A stretch of DNA of 64,000 nucleotides from Halorubrum hochsteinianum (GCF_023702125.1 NZ_CP098415.1:1612001-1676000), one strand, 5' to 3'; shown: positions 44,705-54,146, counted from the stretch's first letter. Numbers and translations are program-made. Notes: generated by a model from the sequence alone, not told the origin.

Positions 44705-44845
44705 TGCCCGCGGCTACGCCGAGGACCCGTTTAAGCGGCGCGGACCGCGGCGGTCGCCGTCACGGGCTGCGAGCGCGGAGCCGGCCGATCCGCGCGGGTC
44801 TCGACCTCCGAAATGGTTTTTCGCACGGACCGAGAACGGGCGTGT

Positions 44846-45199
44846 ATGAGCGGTAACCCCGACGACGAACGGCTCGAAGAACTGCGCGAGAAGAAGATGG
44901 AGGAGCTTCGCGAGCGACAGGGCGGCGAGGGCGACGCCGCCGAGGCGCAACAGGAGGCGCAGGAGCGCGCCGAGGCCCAGCAGGAGGCGGTGTTGAAACA
45001 GCACCTGACCGACGGCGCGCGCCAGCGGCTCAACGCCGTGGAGATGTCGAAGCCGCAGTTCGGCGAGAAGGTGAAACAGCAGGTCGCCGCGCTGGCACAG
45101 AGCGGGCGCGTTCAGGGTCGCATCGACGAAGACCAGATGCGGGAGCTCCTCAAGGAGCTCCAGCCCGAACAGAAGAGCTTCGACATCCGCCGCCGGTAG
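44846..45199 (+). CDS. PDCD5-family DNA-binding protein
   Basis: A 117-residue protein. An N-terminal coiled, charged region ([19 protein letters not shown], near residue 6) leads into the PDCD5 triple-helix core ([20 protein letters not shown], near residue 47, and [20 protein letters not shown]). It ends KSFDIRRR. The archaeal homologue (MTH1615 type) binds DNA. The ATG at 44846 was chosen over one 33 nt upstream, which lies on the promoter side. Its TAG is followed with no gap by the ATG of the PP-loop gene, so both are one operon. Confidence 0.92.
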   Translation: MSGNPDDERLEELREKKMEELRERQGGEGDAAEAQQEAQERAEAQQEAVLKQHLTDGARQRLNAVEMSKPQFGEKVKQQVAALAQSGRVQGRIDEDQMRELLKELQPEQKSFDIRRR

Positions 45200-45793
45200 A
45201 TGGAGCTCGCGCTGCTGTACAGCGGGGGGAAAGACTCCTCGCTCGCCGCCCACCTGCTCGACCGGTTCTACGGCGTCCGCTGCGTCACCGGCAGCTTCGG
45301 GCTCACGGACGACTGGCGGCACGCGGAGCGCGCGGCCGACGAGCTCGGGTTCCCGTTCGAGCGCGTCGACCTCGACCGCGAGGTGGCGGAGCGCGCCGCC
45401 GAGACGATGGTCGCGGACGGCTACCCCCGGAACGGGATCCAGCGCGTCCACGAGCACGCGTTAGAGACCATCGCCGCGCTCGACGTCGACGCCATCGCGG
45501 ACGGGACGCGCCGCGACGACCGGGTTCCCACCGTGTCGCGGGCGCAGGCGCAGAGCCTCGAGGACCGCAACGGGATCGACTACATCTCGCCGCTCTCCGG
45601 GTTCGGCCGCCACGCCGTCGACCAGCTCGTCGACGCGACGTTCGACGTTCAGCAGGGACCCAGCGAGGAGGTCCCGAAGGCGGACTACGAGGACGAGCTC
45701 CGAACGCTCATCGCCGACGAGTACGGCGAGGGGACCGTCGGCGACGTGTTCCCGGACCACGACCAGACGTACGTCCACGGGCGCAACGACTGA
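45200..45793 (+). CDS. PP-loop ATP-pyrophosphatase (N-type) protein
   Basis: This 197-residue protein has the PP-loop LLYSGGKDSSLAAHLLD at residues 5-21, the second motif in DGTRRDDRVPT near residue 99, and DYISPLSGFGR near 130. Family relatives thiolate tRNA or amidate diphthine by adenylating the substrate. This single-domain haloarchaeal type has no assigned substrate. It begins directly after the PDCD5-like stop codon, the order seen in other haloarchaea. Confidence 0.85.
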   Translation: MELALLYSGGKDSSLAAHLLDRFYGVRCVTGSFGLTDDWRHAERAADELGFPFERVDLDREVAERAAETMVADGYPRNGIQRVHEHALETIAALDVDAIADGTRRDDRVPTVSRAQAQSLEDRNGIDYISPLSGFGRHAVDQLVDATFDVQQGPSEEVPKADYEDELRTLIADEYGEGTVGDVFPDHDQTYVHGRND

Positions 45794-45973
45794 CCGGCGA
45801 CCCCGCAGTTCTCGCCGATTGATAATTCTCCCCGACTGACCGGATCACGTCAGACAGCCGTCAGATGGCGTGACACGCGTTTCCTCACTTCGATCGCGAT
45901 CGTTCCTCACTAGATTATCCGATTCGAGAATTCGGGGTGAGGCGTTAAAACCCGGTCCCTATTCCGGTCGCGT

Positions 45974-47233
45974 ATGTATCGCAACGGGCGGATCTCGGAA
46001 CGCAGCCGCCGCGAGCTGTTGGCCGCGACGACCGGCGTCGCGGCCGTCGGGCTCGCCGGCTGTCTCGGATCGGACGCCGAACAGACCGCGGACAGCCGGA
46101 CGCCACTCTCGGAGCGAACGCTCCGGTACGGCGGGGTGATGGCGCTCTCGGGCGGACTGGGATCGGTCGGGAAACCGATCGCCGACGCGGTCGAGCTCCC
46201 GGGGAGACAGCTCGAGGCGTCGGACGTCGAAGCCGGCGTCGAGTGGCGGATCGAGGACTCGGAGACGACCGCCCGCGGCGGGATCGACGCGATGCGGACG
46301 CTCGTCGACGCGGGGTACCCGGCGGTCGCCGGGCCGCTCGGCTCCGACGTGACGCTTCAGGCCGTCCAGCAGGCCTCCATCCCCGCGGAGGTCGTCAACT
46401 GCTCGCCCGCGAGCACGACCCCGACGCTCTCCATCCTCAACGACCGCGGGTTCAGCTACCGGACCGCGCCCGACGACTCGCTGCAGGCGGTCGTCGCCGC
46501 CGGCCTCGCGGCCGACGAGCACGGCGCCTCCTCGGCGGCGACCCTCTACATCGCGGGCGACTACGGTCGGCAGCTCTCCGGCGCGTTCGCCACGTCGTTC
46601 GACGGCGAGGTACAGCGACAGGTCTCCTTCTCGGACGCCTACGAGGAGCCGCTCGCGACCGCGCTCGCCGACGATCCCGACCTGCTCTTCGTGATCGGCT
46701 ACCCGGAGGACGGCGTCGAGATCTTCACCCACTACTACGACGGCCGCGCCGGCGACGAGACCGTGTTCACCACCGACGGGATGATGGACCCCTCGCTCCC
46801 GGAGCAGGTGGGCGAGCCGATGTCGAACGTGTACGGGACCGCGCCGTCCTCGAACGGACCGGGCTACGACGCCTTCGCCGAGCGCTACGAGTCCGAGTAC
46901 GGTCGCTCCCCCGGGATCTTCACCGCGAACGGGTACGACGCCGCCGCGGTGCTCCTCCTCGCGAACGCGGCCGCGGGCGAGAACGACGGAGGGGCGATCC
47001 GCGAGCAGATGCGCGCCGTCGCCTCCGAGGGCGGCACCGAGGTCACGCCCGAGACCCTCGCGGAGGGGGTCCGCCGGGCGGCCGCCGGCGACCCGGTCGA
47101 GTACCGGGGCGCGTCGAGCGAGGTCGTCTTCGACGAGAACGGCGACGTCTCCGGGATCGACTACGAGTACTTCAGGTACGACGCCGACGGGATCAGCGTC
47201 ATCGAGACGGTCTCCCCGGAGGTGGAGGCATGA
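45974..47233 (+). CDS. Periplasmic-binding-protein type 1 (Peripla_BP_6/LivJ-like) lipoprotein, probable chemoreceptor subunit
   Basis: A 419-residue protein with a Tat lipoprotein signal (SRRELLAATTG near residue 10, lipobox LAGC near 27). The mature domain is LivJ-like (GGVMALSGGLGSVGKPIADAV, near 51 as two halves; AGPLGSDVTLQAVQQASIP near 121; YGTAPSSNGPGYDAFAERYE near 292). Such proteins bind branched-chain amino acids or related compounds. The stop overlaps the transducer ATG (ATGA) and there are no transporter genes, so it probably presents ligand to the transducer, as BasB does for BasT. Upstream 45794-45973 contains TTGATAATT at 45819 and AT-rich CTAGATTATCCG near 45911. Confidence 0.9.
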   Translation: MYRNGRISERSRRELLAATTGVAAVGLAGCLGSDAEQTADSRTPLSERTLRYGGVMALSGGLGSVGKPIADAVELPGRQLEASDVEAGVEWRIEDSETTARGGIDAMRTLVDAGYPAVAGPLGSDVTLQAVQQASIPAEVVNCSPASTTPTLSILNDRGFSYRTAPDDSLQAVVAAGLAADEHGASSAATLYIAGDYGRQLSGAFATSFDGEVQRQVSFSDAYEEPLATALADDPDLLFVIGYPEDGVEIFTHYYDGRAGDETVFTTDGMMDPSLPEQVGEPMSNVYGTAPSSNGPGYDAFAERYESEYGRSPGIFTANGYDAAAVLLLANAAAGENDGGAIREQMRAVASEGGTEVTPETLAEGVRRAAAGDPVEYRGASSEVVFDENGDVSGIDYEYFRYDADGISVIETVSPEVEA

Positions 47234-49599
47234 GCGGTCCCGACGCCGACTCCCGACCGGGCGACGACGCCTCGACCGACGCCGTCGGGTCGGCCCTCGG
47301 CCGCGTCGCGCGGCGGCTCACGCCGGGCGTGATCCGGCGGAACTACCGGGCGAAGTTCCTCATCTCCATCCTCCTCGTCGTCGTCGTCCTCGCGGCCGTG
47401 GGCGGGGTGAACTACGCGAGCGCCGAGGCCACGGTCGAGCGGGACGCCGAACAGCAGCTCACCGCGACGGTGGACATGTACGCCGACTCGATAAACGAGT
47501 GGGCGGTCTCGATGGAGACGCACACGCGGTCCGTCTCGTCGACGCAGGCGCTCTCCGGGGCCGACGCCGGGACCGCCGAGGGCGAACTGATACAGAAGCA
47601 GGCGCAGCTGCCGGTCGACGTGCGGGCGATCCACCTCGTCGACACGGCCGGCGGCGAGGTCGTCACGAGCACGTCGCCCGCCCTCCGGGGCGAGTCGGTC
47701 GACGCGGTCGACGCCCCGTGGAGCGACGTGGAGCCCGGCGTCGACCTCACCTCGTCGAACGACGTGTGGAACTCGCCGACGGCCTACGAGTCGACCGCGA
47801 TGGGCGATCAGGTGATGGCGTTCGCCAGTCCCGTTGCCGGCGACGAGTCGCGCGTCGTCGTGCTGGTCGGCACGCTGGAGTACCGGGTCGACAACCTCCG
47901 ACAGCTCCACGCCGACCAGGAGACGACGATCGTCGGCGCTGACGGCGAGACGATCCTCTCCAGCGGCGACGACGCCCTGAACGCCGACGAAGAGCTCGTC
48001 GCCGAGCTGGGCGCGTCCCGCGACGGGGCCGCCTTCGAGCGCGGCGACGACGGGGTGGCGGCGTACGCCTCGACCGGCGACAAGGAGTGGGTCGCCGTCA
48101 CCACGGTCCCGACCGCACAGGCCTTCGCCGCGAGCGACGCGGTCGGCACGAGCGTCCTGATGGTGATCGGTGCCGGGCTGCTCTCGCTCGCCGTCGTCGG
48201 GCTGGCCCTGAACCGACAGACCGTCGGGCCGCTGCGCGACCTCCGCGACCGCGCGGAGCGCATGGAGTCCGGGGACCTCTCGGTCGACCTGAAGACCGAC
48301 CGGATCGACGAGATCGGTCGGCTGTACGGCTCGTTCGGCGCGATGCGCGACTCCCTCAGCGCCAAGATCGACGAGGCGGAGACCGCACAGGAGGCCGCCG
48401 AGGCGGAGCGAGAGCGGATGGCCGAGCGCAACGACCGGCTGCAGTCGACCGCCGACGACTACGGGGAGACGATGCGGGAGGCCGCCGACGGCGACCTCAC
48501 GGCGCGGATGCGCACCGACGCGGACGACGAGGCGATGGCGGCGATCGCCGAGGAGTTCAACGGGATGATCGCGGAGATAGAGCGGACGCACGCCCGCCTC
48601 TCCGCGTTCGCCGACGAGGTCGCCGCCGCGTCCGAGCAGGCGACGGCCGCCGCGGAGGAGGTGGCCGAGACGGCCGACGAGGTCGCCGGCTCGGTCGACG
48701 AGATTTCGCAGGGGGCCGCGGACCAGAGCGAGTCGCTGGCCGAGGTGAGCGGCGAGATGAGCGACCTCTCGGCGACGATCGAGGAGGTCGCCTCCTCGTC
48801 CGACCAGGTCGCCGAGGCCGCCGCGCGGACGGCGGCGGTGGGCAACCGCGGGCAGGAGGCCGCAGAGGAGGCGATCGACGAGATGGAGACGACCGAGGAG
48901 ACCGTCGAGGAGGCGGTCGCGGCGATCCACGCGCTCGACGAGGAGGTGAGCGAGGTGGACCAGCTGATAGACCGGATCTCGGAGATCGCGGAGCAGACGA
49001 ACATCCTCGCGTTGAACGCCAACATCGAGGCCGCCCGCTCCGCCGGCGAGGGCGGCAAGGGGTTCGAGGTGGTCGCCGAGGAGATCAAGGCGCTGTCCGA
49101 CGAGGTGAAAGACGCCGCCGAGACCGCGGAGTCGCGCATCGACGCGATCCGCGGTCGGATGGACCAGTCGACGGCCGAGGTCGAGTCGACGAGCGACCAG
49201 ATCGACGACGCAGCGGAGCGCGTCGAGACCGCCGTCGACGACCTCGAAGACATCGCCGACCTCGCCGACGAGACCAACGACGGCGTTCAGGAGATCTCGG
49301 ACGTGACTGAGGAGCAGGCCGCCTCCACCGAGGAGGTCGTCTCCATGGCCGACGAGGTGGCGACGATAAGCGAGGAGACCGCCTCCGAGGCGGACACCGT
49401 CGCAGCGGCCGCCGAGGAGCAGACCACCTCGCTCGGGGAGGTCTCCGAGTCCGTCTCGTCGCTCTCCGAGCGCGCGACCCGGCTCTCGGAGACGCTCGAT
49501 CGATTCGAGACGGACGCCGACGTCGATCCGGCGGCGGACGAGCGAGCCAGTCTGCGCCCCCGCGCGACCGCCGACGGCGGGAGGCAGGGGGCCGAGTAG
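47230..49599 (+). CDS. Methyl-accepting chemotaxis transducer (Htr family)
   Basis: This 789-residue transducer has TM1 at about residues 42-63, an extracytoplasmic Cache-like domain (about 65-305), TM2 at about 308-328, HAMP (LRDLRDRAERMESGDLSVDL near 333, as two halves), a coiled coil, and the signalling tip [17 protein letters not shown] near residue 587. The tip has AGEGGKGFEVVAEEIK instead of the commoner GFAVVADEV. It pairs with the LivJ-like lipoprotein by ATGA overlap. The layout is the same as the operon at 30.2-33.8 kb, so the two probably arose by duplication with exchange of the binding protein. Confidence 0.95.
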   Translation: MSGPDADSRPGDDASTDAVGSALGRVARRLTPGVIRRNYRAKFLISILLVVVVLAAVGGVNYASAEATVERDAEQQLTATVDMYADSINEWAVSMETHTRSVSSTQALSGADAGTAEGELIQKQAQLPVDVRAIHLVDTAGGEVVTSTSPALRGESVDAVDAPWSDVEPGVDLTSSNDVWNSPTAYESTAMGDQVMAFASPVAGDESRVVVLVGTLEYRVDNLRQLHADQETTIVGADGETILSSGDDALNADEELVAELGASRDGAAFERGDDGVAAYASTGDKEWVAVTTVPTAQAFAASDAVGTSVLMVIGAGLLSLAVVGLALNRQTVGPLRDLRDRAERMESGDLSVDLKTDRIDEIGRLYGSFGAMRDSLSAKIDEAETAQEAAEAERERMAERNDRLQSTADDYGETMREAADGDLTARMRTDADDEAMAAIAEEFNGMIAEIERTHARLSAFADEVAAASEQATAAAEEVAETADEVAGSVDEISQGAADQSESLAEVSGEMSDLSATIEEVASSSDQVAEAAARTAAVGNRGQEAAEEAIDEMETTEETVEEAVAAIHALDEEVSEVDQLIDRISEIAEQTNILALNANIEAARSAGEGGKGFEVVAEEIKALSDEVKDAAETAESRIDAIRGRMDQSTAEVESTSDQIDDAAERVETAVDDLEDIADLADETNDGVQEISDVTEEQAASTEEVVSMADEVATISEETASEADTVAAAAEEQTTSLGEVSESVSSLSERATRLSETLDRFETDADVDPAADERASLRPRATADGGRQGAE

Positions 49600-50061
49600 C
49601 GCCGCGCTGACGGCGTCCGGATCCGTTTAAACTGCCACGCTATTCGGGGCATCCCGCCTTCACGACACACGGCACACTTACGGGTGAGATGCCAGACGAC
49701 CGAGCGACGGGCCGAACCGATGCCGACGACTCCGGTCCCGCGGGGGTCGGCGAGGGCGAGGCGAAGCGAGCGCGAGACGCCGCGGATCCGATAGCGACTC
49801 GGACGCGCGTTCCGCCGGCGTCCGCGGAAGATGCGCGGAACGCCTCGGCCCCGACCGCGACCGACCGAGCCGAGAGGGACCAAGACGAGAGCGACCGAGG
49901 CGAGAGCCACCCGGAGACACCGATCTGTCCGCACACCAGAGCGCCCTGACGTCGACCGGACGACGCCCCGCGTCACGCGACTCGGACCCCGACGCGACGC
50001 CGAAGCGATCCGCCGCCCCCGAAGGGATGCTTTCAAGCGGGCGCTCGCCGAACCGGCGTCC
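49600..50061. other. Gap between the transducer and hisS
   Basis: About 462 nt. A frame at 49689-49949 (starting MPDDRATGRTDADDSG) has an Arg/Ala/Thr-rich, repeat-like composition and many CGA codons, rare in this genome, so I do not call it. Degenerate GACCGAG/GAGAGC repeats occur near 49860-49910. A TTTAAACTG box near 49626 might drive something here. hisS may start from the CTTTCAAGC near 50031. Confidence 0.45.
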
Positions 50062-51384
50062 ATGTACGACGGCCTCAAGGGATTCCGCGACTTCTACCCC
50101 GGCGAGCAGTCCGCCCGCCGCGAGGTGACCGACGCGATCGAGGACGCCGCGAGCCGGCACGGCTTCCGCGAGATCGCCACCCCCGCCTTAGAGCGGACGG
50201 AGATGTACGTCGACAAGTCGGGCGAGGAGATCGTTGAGGAGCTGTACGCCTTCGACGACAAGGGCGGCCGCGGCGTCTCGATGACGCCGGAGCTGACCCC
50301 GACCGTCGCGCGGATGGTCGTCGAGAAGGGTCAGGAGCTGTCGAAGCCGATCAAGTGGATGTCTACCCGCCCGTTCTGGCGCTACGAGCAGGTCCAACAG
50401 GGACGGTTCCGCGAGTTCTACCAGACGAACATCGACGTGTTCGGCTCCTCGGCCCCCGAGGCCGACGCCGAGGTGCTCGCGGTCGCGGCCGACGCGCTCA
50501 CGAGCCTCGGGCTGACGGGCGACGACTTCGAGTTCCGCGTCTCGCACCGCGACATCCTCGGCGGGCTCGTCCGCGCGCTCGCCGACGACCCCGACGCGGT
50601 CGACGCCGAGGCGGCGATCCGCGCGGTCGACAAGCGCGCGAAGGTCGACGACGCCGAGTACGTCGGCCTGCTCTCCGACGCGGGCCTCGCCCGCGACACC
50701 GCGCGCGAGTTCGACGACCTCATCGCGGGCGTCGAGACGGTCGACGACCTCGACGCCGTCGCCGAGGCCGGCGGCGACGAGGTCGAGGCCGCGGTCGAGA
50801 ACCTCCGGAACGTCCTCGCCGCCGCCGACGACTTCGGCGCGGGCGAGTTCTGCGAGGTGTCGCTGACGACCGCCCGCGGGCTCGACTACTACACCGGCGT
50901 CGTCTTCGAGTGCTTCGACTCCACTGGCGAGGTGTCCCGCTCCGTCTTCGGCGGCGGGCGCTACGACGACCTGATCGAGAGCTTCGGCGGGCAGCCGACG
51001 CCCGCGGTCGGGGTCGCGCCCGGCCACGCGACGCTCAAGCTCCTCTGTCAGCGCGCCGGCGTCTGGCCCGACGAGGAGCTCTCGACCGATTACTACGTGC
51101 TCTCGGTGGGCGACACGCGGAGCGAGGCGGCCGCGCTCGCGACCGACCTCCGCGCGCTCGCCGACGACGTGGTCGTCGAGCAGGACGTCTCCGGCCGCTC
51201 GTTCGGCTCGCAGCTCGGCTACGCAGACTCGATCAACGCCGAGACCGTGGTCGTGGTCGGCGAGCGCGACCTAGAGAACGGCGAGTACACGGTGAAGGAC
51301 ATGGCGAGCGGCGACGAGACCACGGTTCCGGTCGAGGAGTTCCCGCCGGAGAGCGGACTCCCGACGTACGAGGACTACGAGTAG
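50062..51384 (+). CDS. hisS: Histidyl-tRNA synthetase
   Basis: This 440-residue class II synthetase charges tRNA-His. It starts MYDGLKGFRDFYPGEQSARR. Motif 2 is FWRYEQVQQGRFREFYQTNI near residue 112 (two adjacent halves). The histidine motifs are TTARGLDYYTGVVFE near residue 270 and FGGGRYDDLIESFGG near 296, and the anticodon-binding domain ends near VEEFPPESGLPTYEDYE. The ATG at 50062 is the family start. The in-frame sequence upstream is not conserved. Confidence 0.97.
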   Translation: MYDGLKGFRDFYPGEQSARREVTDAIEDAASRHGFREIATPALERTEMYVDKSGEEIVEELYAFDDKGGRGVSMTPELTPTVARMVVEKGQELSKPIKWMSTRPFWRYEQVQQGRFREFYQTNIDVFGSSAPEADAEVLAVAADALTSLGLTGDDFEFRVSHRDILGGLVRALADDPDAVDAEAAIRAVDKRAKVDDAEYVGLLSDAGLARDTAREFDDLIAGVETVDDLDAVAEAGGDEVEAAVENLRNVLAAADDFGAGEFCEVSLTTARGLDYYTGVVFECFDSTGEVSRSVFGGGRYDDLIESFGGQPTPAVGVAPGHATLKLLCQRAGVWPDEELSTDYYVLSVGDTRSEAAALATDLRALADDVVVEQDVSGRSFGSQLGYADSINAETVVVVGERDLENGEYTVKDMASGDETTVPVEEFPPESGLPTYEDYE

Positions 51385-51457
51385 CGCCGCGGCGCGTCCG
51401 GGGGGCGAGCGCGGATCCCTGAACGCTTTTCAATCGCGCGCCGGGAGGGTGGGAACG

Positions 51458-52534
51458 ATGATCCCGCTCTCGACGGCGATGCCCCCGACCGAGGTCGCTC
51501 TCCGCGTGGCCGCGGGCGTCGGCCTCATCCTGATAAACGCGTACTTCGTGGCGATCGAGTTCGGGCTGACGCGACTCCGTCAGTACCCCGAGTCGGAGAT
51601 GGACAGTCCCGGGCTGCGGCGCGCGTGGGAGATGACCGACGACTTGGAGTTCTACCTCACGACCTGTCAGGTGTGGATCTCCGGGACCTCGATCGCGCTC
51701 GGTATCGTCGCCGAGCCGGGGCTCGCGGCGCTTTTCGCCCCGATATTCGAGAACACGACGTTCGCGTCCGCCGGTGCCGGCTCCCTCCTCGGCTTCTTCA
51801 TCATCAACATGGTCCACCTGACCCACGGCGAGCAGACGCCGACGTACCTCGGCGTCGAGCGCTCGAAACAGGTCGCCGAGTACGGGGCCCGCCCACTCTA
51901 CTGGTTCGCGTGGCTCATCTCGCCGCTGATCCGGTTCGGCGACTGGGTCGCGAAGGCCACGCTCGGGCTGTTCGGCGTCGAGATGACCGGCTCGTGGACC
52001 GAGGCCGAGGGGGAGGTGCTGGAGACGCGCGCCCAGCTCCGCACCCGGATCGGCTCGATGATGGAGGAGATCGAACTCCCGGCGGAGCGCCGCGAGGAGG
52101 TCCTGAACGCCCTCGACGTGGACCGAGTGACCGTGGCGGACGTGATGACCCCCGCGGGCGAAATCGTCTCGCTGACGACGACCGCGTCCGTCGAGGAGAA
52201 CCTCGACCGGATCCGCGACACGCCGCACACCCGGTTCCCGCTCGTCGGCGACGACCTGACCGCGTTCGAGGGCATCGTGTACGCCCCCTCCATCGTGAGC
52301 CGCTTCGACGAGCTCCGGTCCGGCGAGGCGACGTTCGCGTCGATCGCCGCCCCGCCGATGACGATCACGGCGGACACGAGCGTCAGCGACGCGTTCGACC
52401 GATTTCAGGCGGAGGCGCAGGAGCTCGCCCTGGTGGTCGAAGACGGCGAGGTCGTCGGGCTCGTCACCGCGACCGACGCCCTCGAAGCGGTGATGGGACA
52501 GTTGGAGGACCCGCTGGACGCCGACAACGTATAA
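51458..52534 (+). CDS. DUF21 (CNNM/CorB-type) membrane protein with CBS pair
   Basis: A 358-residue protein. The DUF21 membrane domain at about 1-170 has three or four helices (GLILINAYFVAIEFGLTRLR near 18; TTCQVWISGTSIALGIVAEP near 65) and HLTHGEQTPTYLGVERSKQV. A CBS pair follows at about 205-350 (DRVTVADVMTPAGEIV; ALVVEDGEVVGLVTATDALE). The C-terminal CorC_HlyC domain of longer relatives is absent. CNNM/CorB proteins move or sense magnesium. The ATG at 51458 is preferred; a GTG 9 nt upstream is the alternative. Confidence 0.88.
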   Translation: MIPLSTAMPPTEVALRVAAGVGLILINAYFVAIEFGLTRLRQYPESEMDSPGLRRAWEMTDDLEFYLTTCQVWISGTSIALGIVAEPGLAALFAPIFENTTFASAGAGSLLGFFIINMVHLTHGEQTPTYLGVERSKQVAEYGARPLYWFAWLISPLIRFGDWVAKATLGLFGVEMTGSWTEAEGEVLETRAQLRTRIGSMMEEIELPAERREEVLNALDVDRVTVADVMTPAGEIVSLTTTASVEENLDRIRDTPHTRFPLVGDDLTAFEGIVYAPSIVSRFDELRSGEATFASIAAPPMTITADTSVSDAFDRFQAEAQELALVVEDGEVVGLVTATDALEAVMGQLEDPLDADNV

Positions 52535-52842
52535 CTGCTCCGTTGAGTCCGCGGAAGACGCTGAGATCGGGCCACTTCACAGTCGGTTCAGTACCACTAT
52601 CGAGAGAATCCTGAGAAGCAATCTTGGTAGAGCGGTTGGAAGGTAGACATCCCCGGGTAGATTGACCTAGCAAAGTATCGGACTGTGATCATTCGGAACG
52701 AGAGGTTTCGGTTCGGGATCCGCCCGGATGGTATCGCCGCCGCTCTCTGGTTACCCAACAACGTCGGCTGAACCGGAGTGCTGTTTGTTATACCCCGAGG
52801 AAACGCGAGTCGGAACGACGCGCGGGGGAAAGACGGGCCAGA
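52535..52842. other. Lower-GC gap, possible decayed mobile element
   Basis: About 308 nt, clearly less GC-rich than the surroundings. On the minus strand a frame (52464-52673) reads MLGQSTRGCLPSNRSTKIAS and later KWPDLSVFRGLNGA, with codons ending in A/T, unlike host genes; it could be the remnant of a transposase or other acquired gene, but I cannot match it. No inverted repeats were found. Confidence 0.4.
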
Positions 52843-53250
52843 TCAGGCCGGAGCGGCGAGGACGGTCACGGAGTAGGCCACGATTGCGTCGTTCGGATCC
52901 TCGGCCGTGACGGTGAGCGTAGTCTCTCCGCCGGCATCGGCTGTTTTCGTGTCGGATCCGGTTACGGCCACGTTCTCGTCGTTGCTATCCGTCCAGACGA
53001 CTTCGCAGCCCACGTCGGCCGGATTCTCAGAATCGTTCGTGACTGTGATCGCCAGTTCGTATCCGTCGTCGGTGGCGGCGAGCGCGGTGGTGGAAACCTC
53101 CACCGGCCCTTCGGTCGTCACCTCCTCGTCAAGGTCCAGGTCAGACCCGCCGCCACCGAGGCAACCGGCGGTCGCGATTACCGATCCGGCCGCGGCGAGG
53201 CCGGTCGTTGTTTTCAACACGCTCCGTCGCGCTCGACTGCGTTCGTCCAT
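52843..53250 (-). CDS. Tat-exported lipoprotein with Ig-like domain, unknown function
   Basis: This 135-residue protein has twin arginines in RARRSVLKTTTG near residue 7 and lipobox TAGC near residue 27, then a Gly/Ser/Asp linker. The remaining ~95 residues are beta-rich (YELAITVTNDSENPADVGCE, near residue 68) and look like a single immunoglobulin-like sandwich. One cysteine (C87) is unpaired. Codon use is less GC-biased than neighbouring genes, which suggests recent arrival. AT-rich sequence near 53270-53290 is its likely promoter. Confidence 0.8.
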   Translation of the reverse strand: MDERSRARRSVLKTTTGLAAAGSVIATAGCLGGGGSDLDLDEEVTTEGPVEVSTTALAATDDGYELAITVTNDSENPADVGCEVVWTDSNDENVAVTGSDTKTADAGGETTLTVTAEDPNDAIVAYSVTVLAAPA

Positions 53251-53427
53251 CGTATCCCGACTTCCCCCGGTCCCGTATATAAACCCAAGGCCGGCATTGT
53301 CGCCACGAGATAACTACCGGATAAAACACGTTACAGAAAGTAGTGAACAGCGCAGCATAACCGAGGATAGCGAACCGAAGAGCAAGTACTTCGGGCGTCC
53401 GTCATAGTGTTCTTATAACTGATATCG

Positions 53428-53585
53428 CGGTGGCGCGTGCCTCCGAGTGGCCGCCGAAGGCGGCCGCGAGGAGCACGCGCGAGGGAGTCGCTGGCCCCGG
53501 AGCGAAGCGGAGGGTGCCAGCGACGAGGCTGGGGAGGCGTGAGGCTGCGGGGCCGTGCGGTAGGGGCGGCTGGGGCTCCGGCGGT
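53428..53585 (+). repeat. Interspersed structured element, copy 3 (internally deleted)
   Basis: A 158-nt short form. It keeps the 5' block GGTGGCGCGTGCC, the GCGCGTGC/GCACGCGC stem (53433-53440 and 53473-53480), an inner GGCCGCC-GAA-GGCGGCC hairpin (53449-53465), a GTCGCTGGC/GCCAGCGAC stem (53487-53495 and 53516-53524), the core GAGGCTGGGGAGGCGTGAGG and the 3' end GGCTGGGGCTCCGGCGGT. The middle section with GGGACTCGAAGGGGCAG and the long arms is missing. It lies upstream of the lipoprotein gene and beyond the doxX stop. Confidence 0.8.
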
Positions 53586-53659
53586 GGTCACCGCCGACCT
53601 GCCGGCAATCAGTTACAAGTAACCGACTGCGCTCCCGGGTCCGCCTTCCGCGCCGTCGT

Positions 53660-54073
53660 TCAGTTCTTGTACGCCTCGCGCAGGAACACCAAGGCCCCGC
53701 CGAGCATCGCGAGGTTCCCGAAGAAGGCGAGCCGCTCGCCGCTCTTGTCGTCCTCGTCCGCGTTCCAGAAGTCGTGCATCGTCGCGGTGACGACCGTCAG
53801 GAAGGCGACCGCCGCGCCGGTCGCGACCCGGGGGAGCCGCCAGAGCGCGATTCCGAGGCCGGCGACCACCATCATGCCGGAGGCGAACGGCGCGGCGACC
53901 TCGGGCATCGGGACCCCGGCCGACTCGGCGTACTCCACCGTGTCGTCCATGTCGCGGAAGTCCTCCGAGGCCTGCGCGGCGAGGCCGACCCCGAGCAGTA
54001 CGCGGCCGAGCCGCGAGGGCGCGCCGCGATCGGCCGACTCGTCGGCTTTCTCCGTGGGTTCGTCGTCGCTCAT
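53660..54073 (-). CDS. DoxX-family membrane protein
   Basis: This 137-residue protein has four likely membrane helices after an acidic N-terminus (about residues 27-45, 62-82, 85-105, 113-130). LGRVLLGVGLAAQASEDF near 24 and FASGMMVVAGLGIALWRLPR near 65 follow the DoxX layout, and HDFWNADEDDKSGERLAFFG is the family's conserved loop. Biological role uncertain (redox-linked in some bacteria). The ATG is at 54073. Confidence 0.85.
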   Translation of the reverse strand: MSDDEPTEKADESADRGAPSRLGRVLLGVGLAAQASEDFRDMDDTVEYAESAGVPMPEVAAPFASGMMVVAGLGIALWRLPRVATGAAVAFLTVVTATMHDFWNADEDDKSGERLAFFGNLAMLGGALVFLREAYKN

Positions 54074-54146
54074 GTGGGTCACAACGCGACCGCGGCCCAT
54101 AAATCGGGGTGGCGGGTCGCCTCCGCGGACAGCCGCCTCCACTCCA

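Noticed and set aside
49689-49949. Possible 86-residue gene upstream of hisS
   Set aside because: Arg/Ala/Thr-rich composition, many rare CGA codons and no recognisable family. The opposite strand is equally open.
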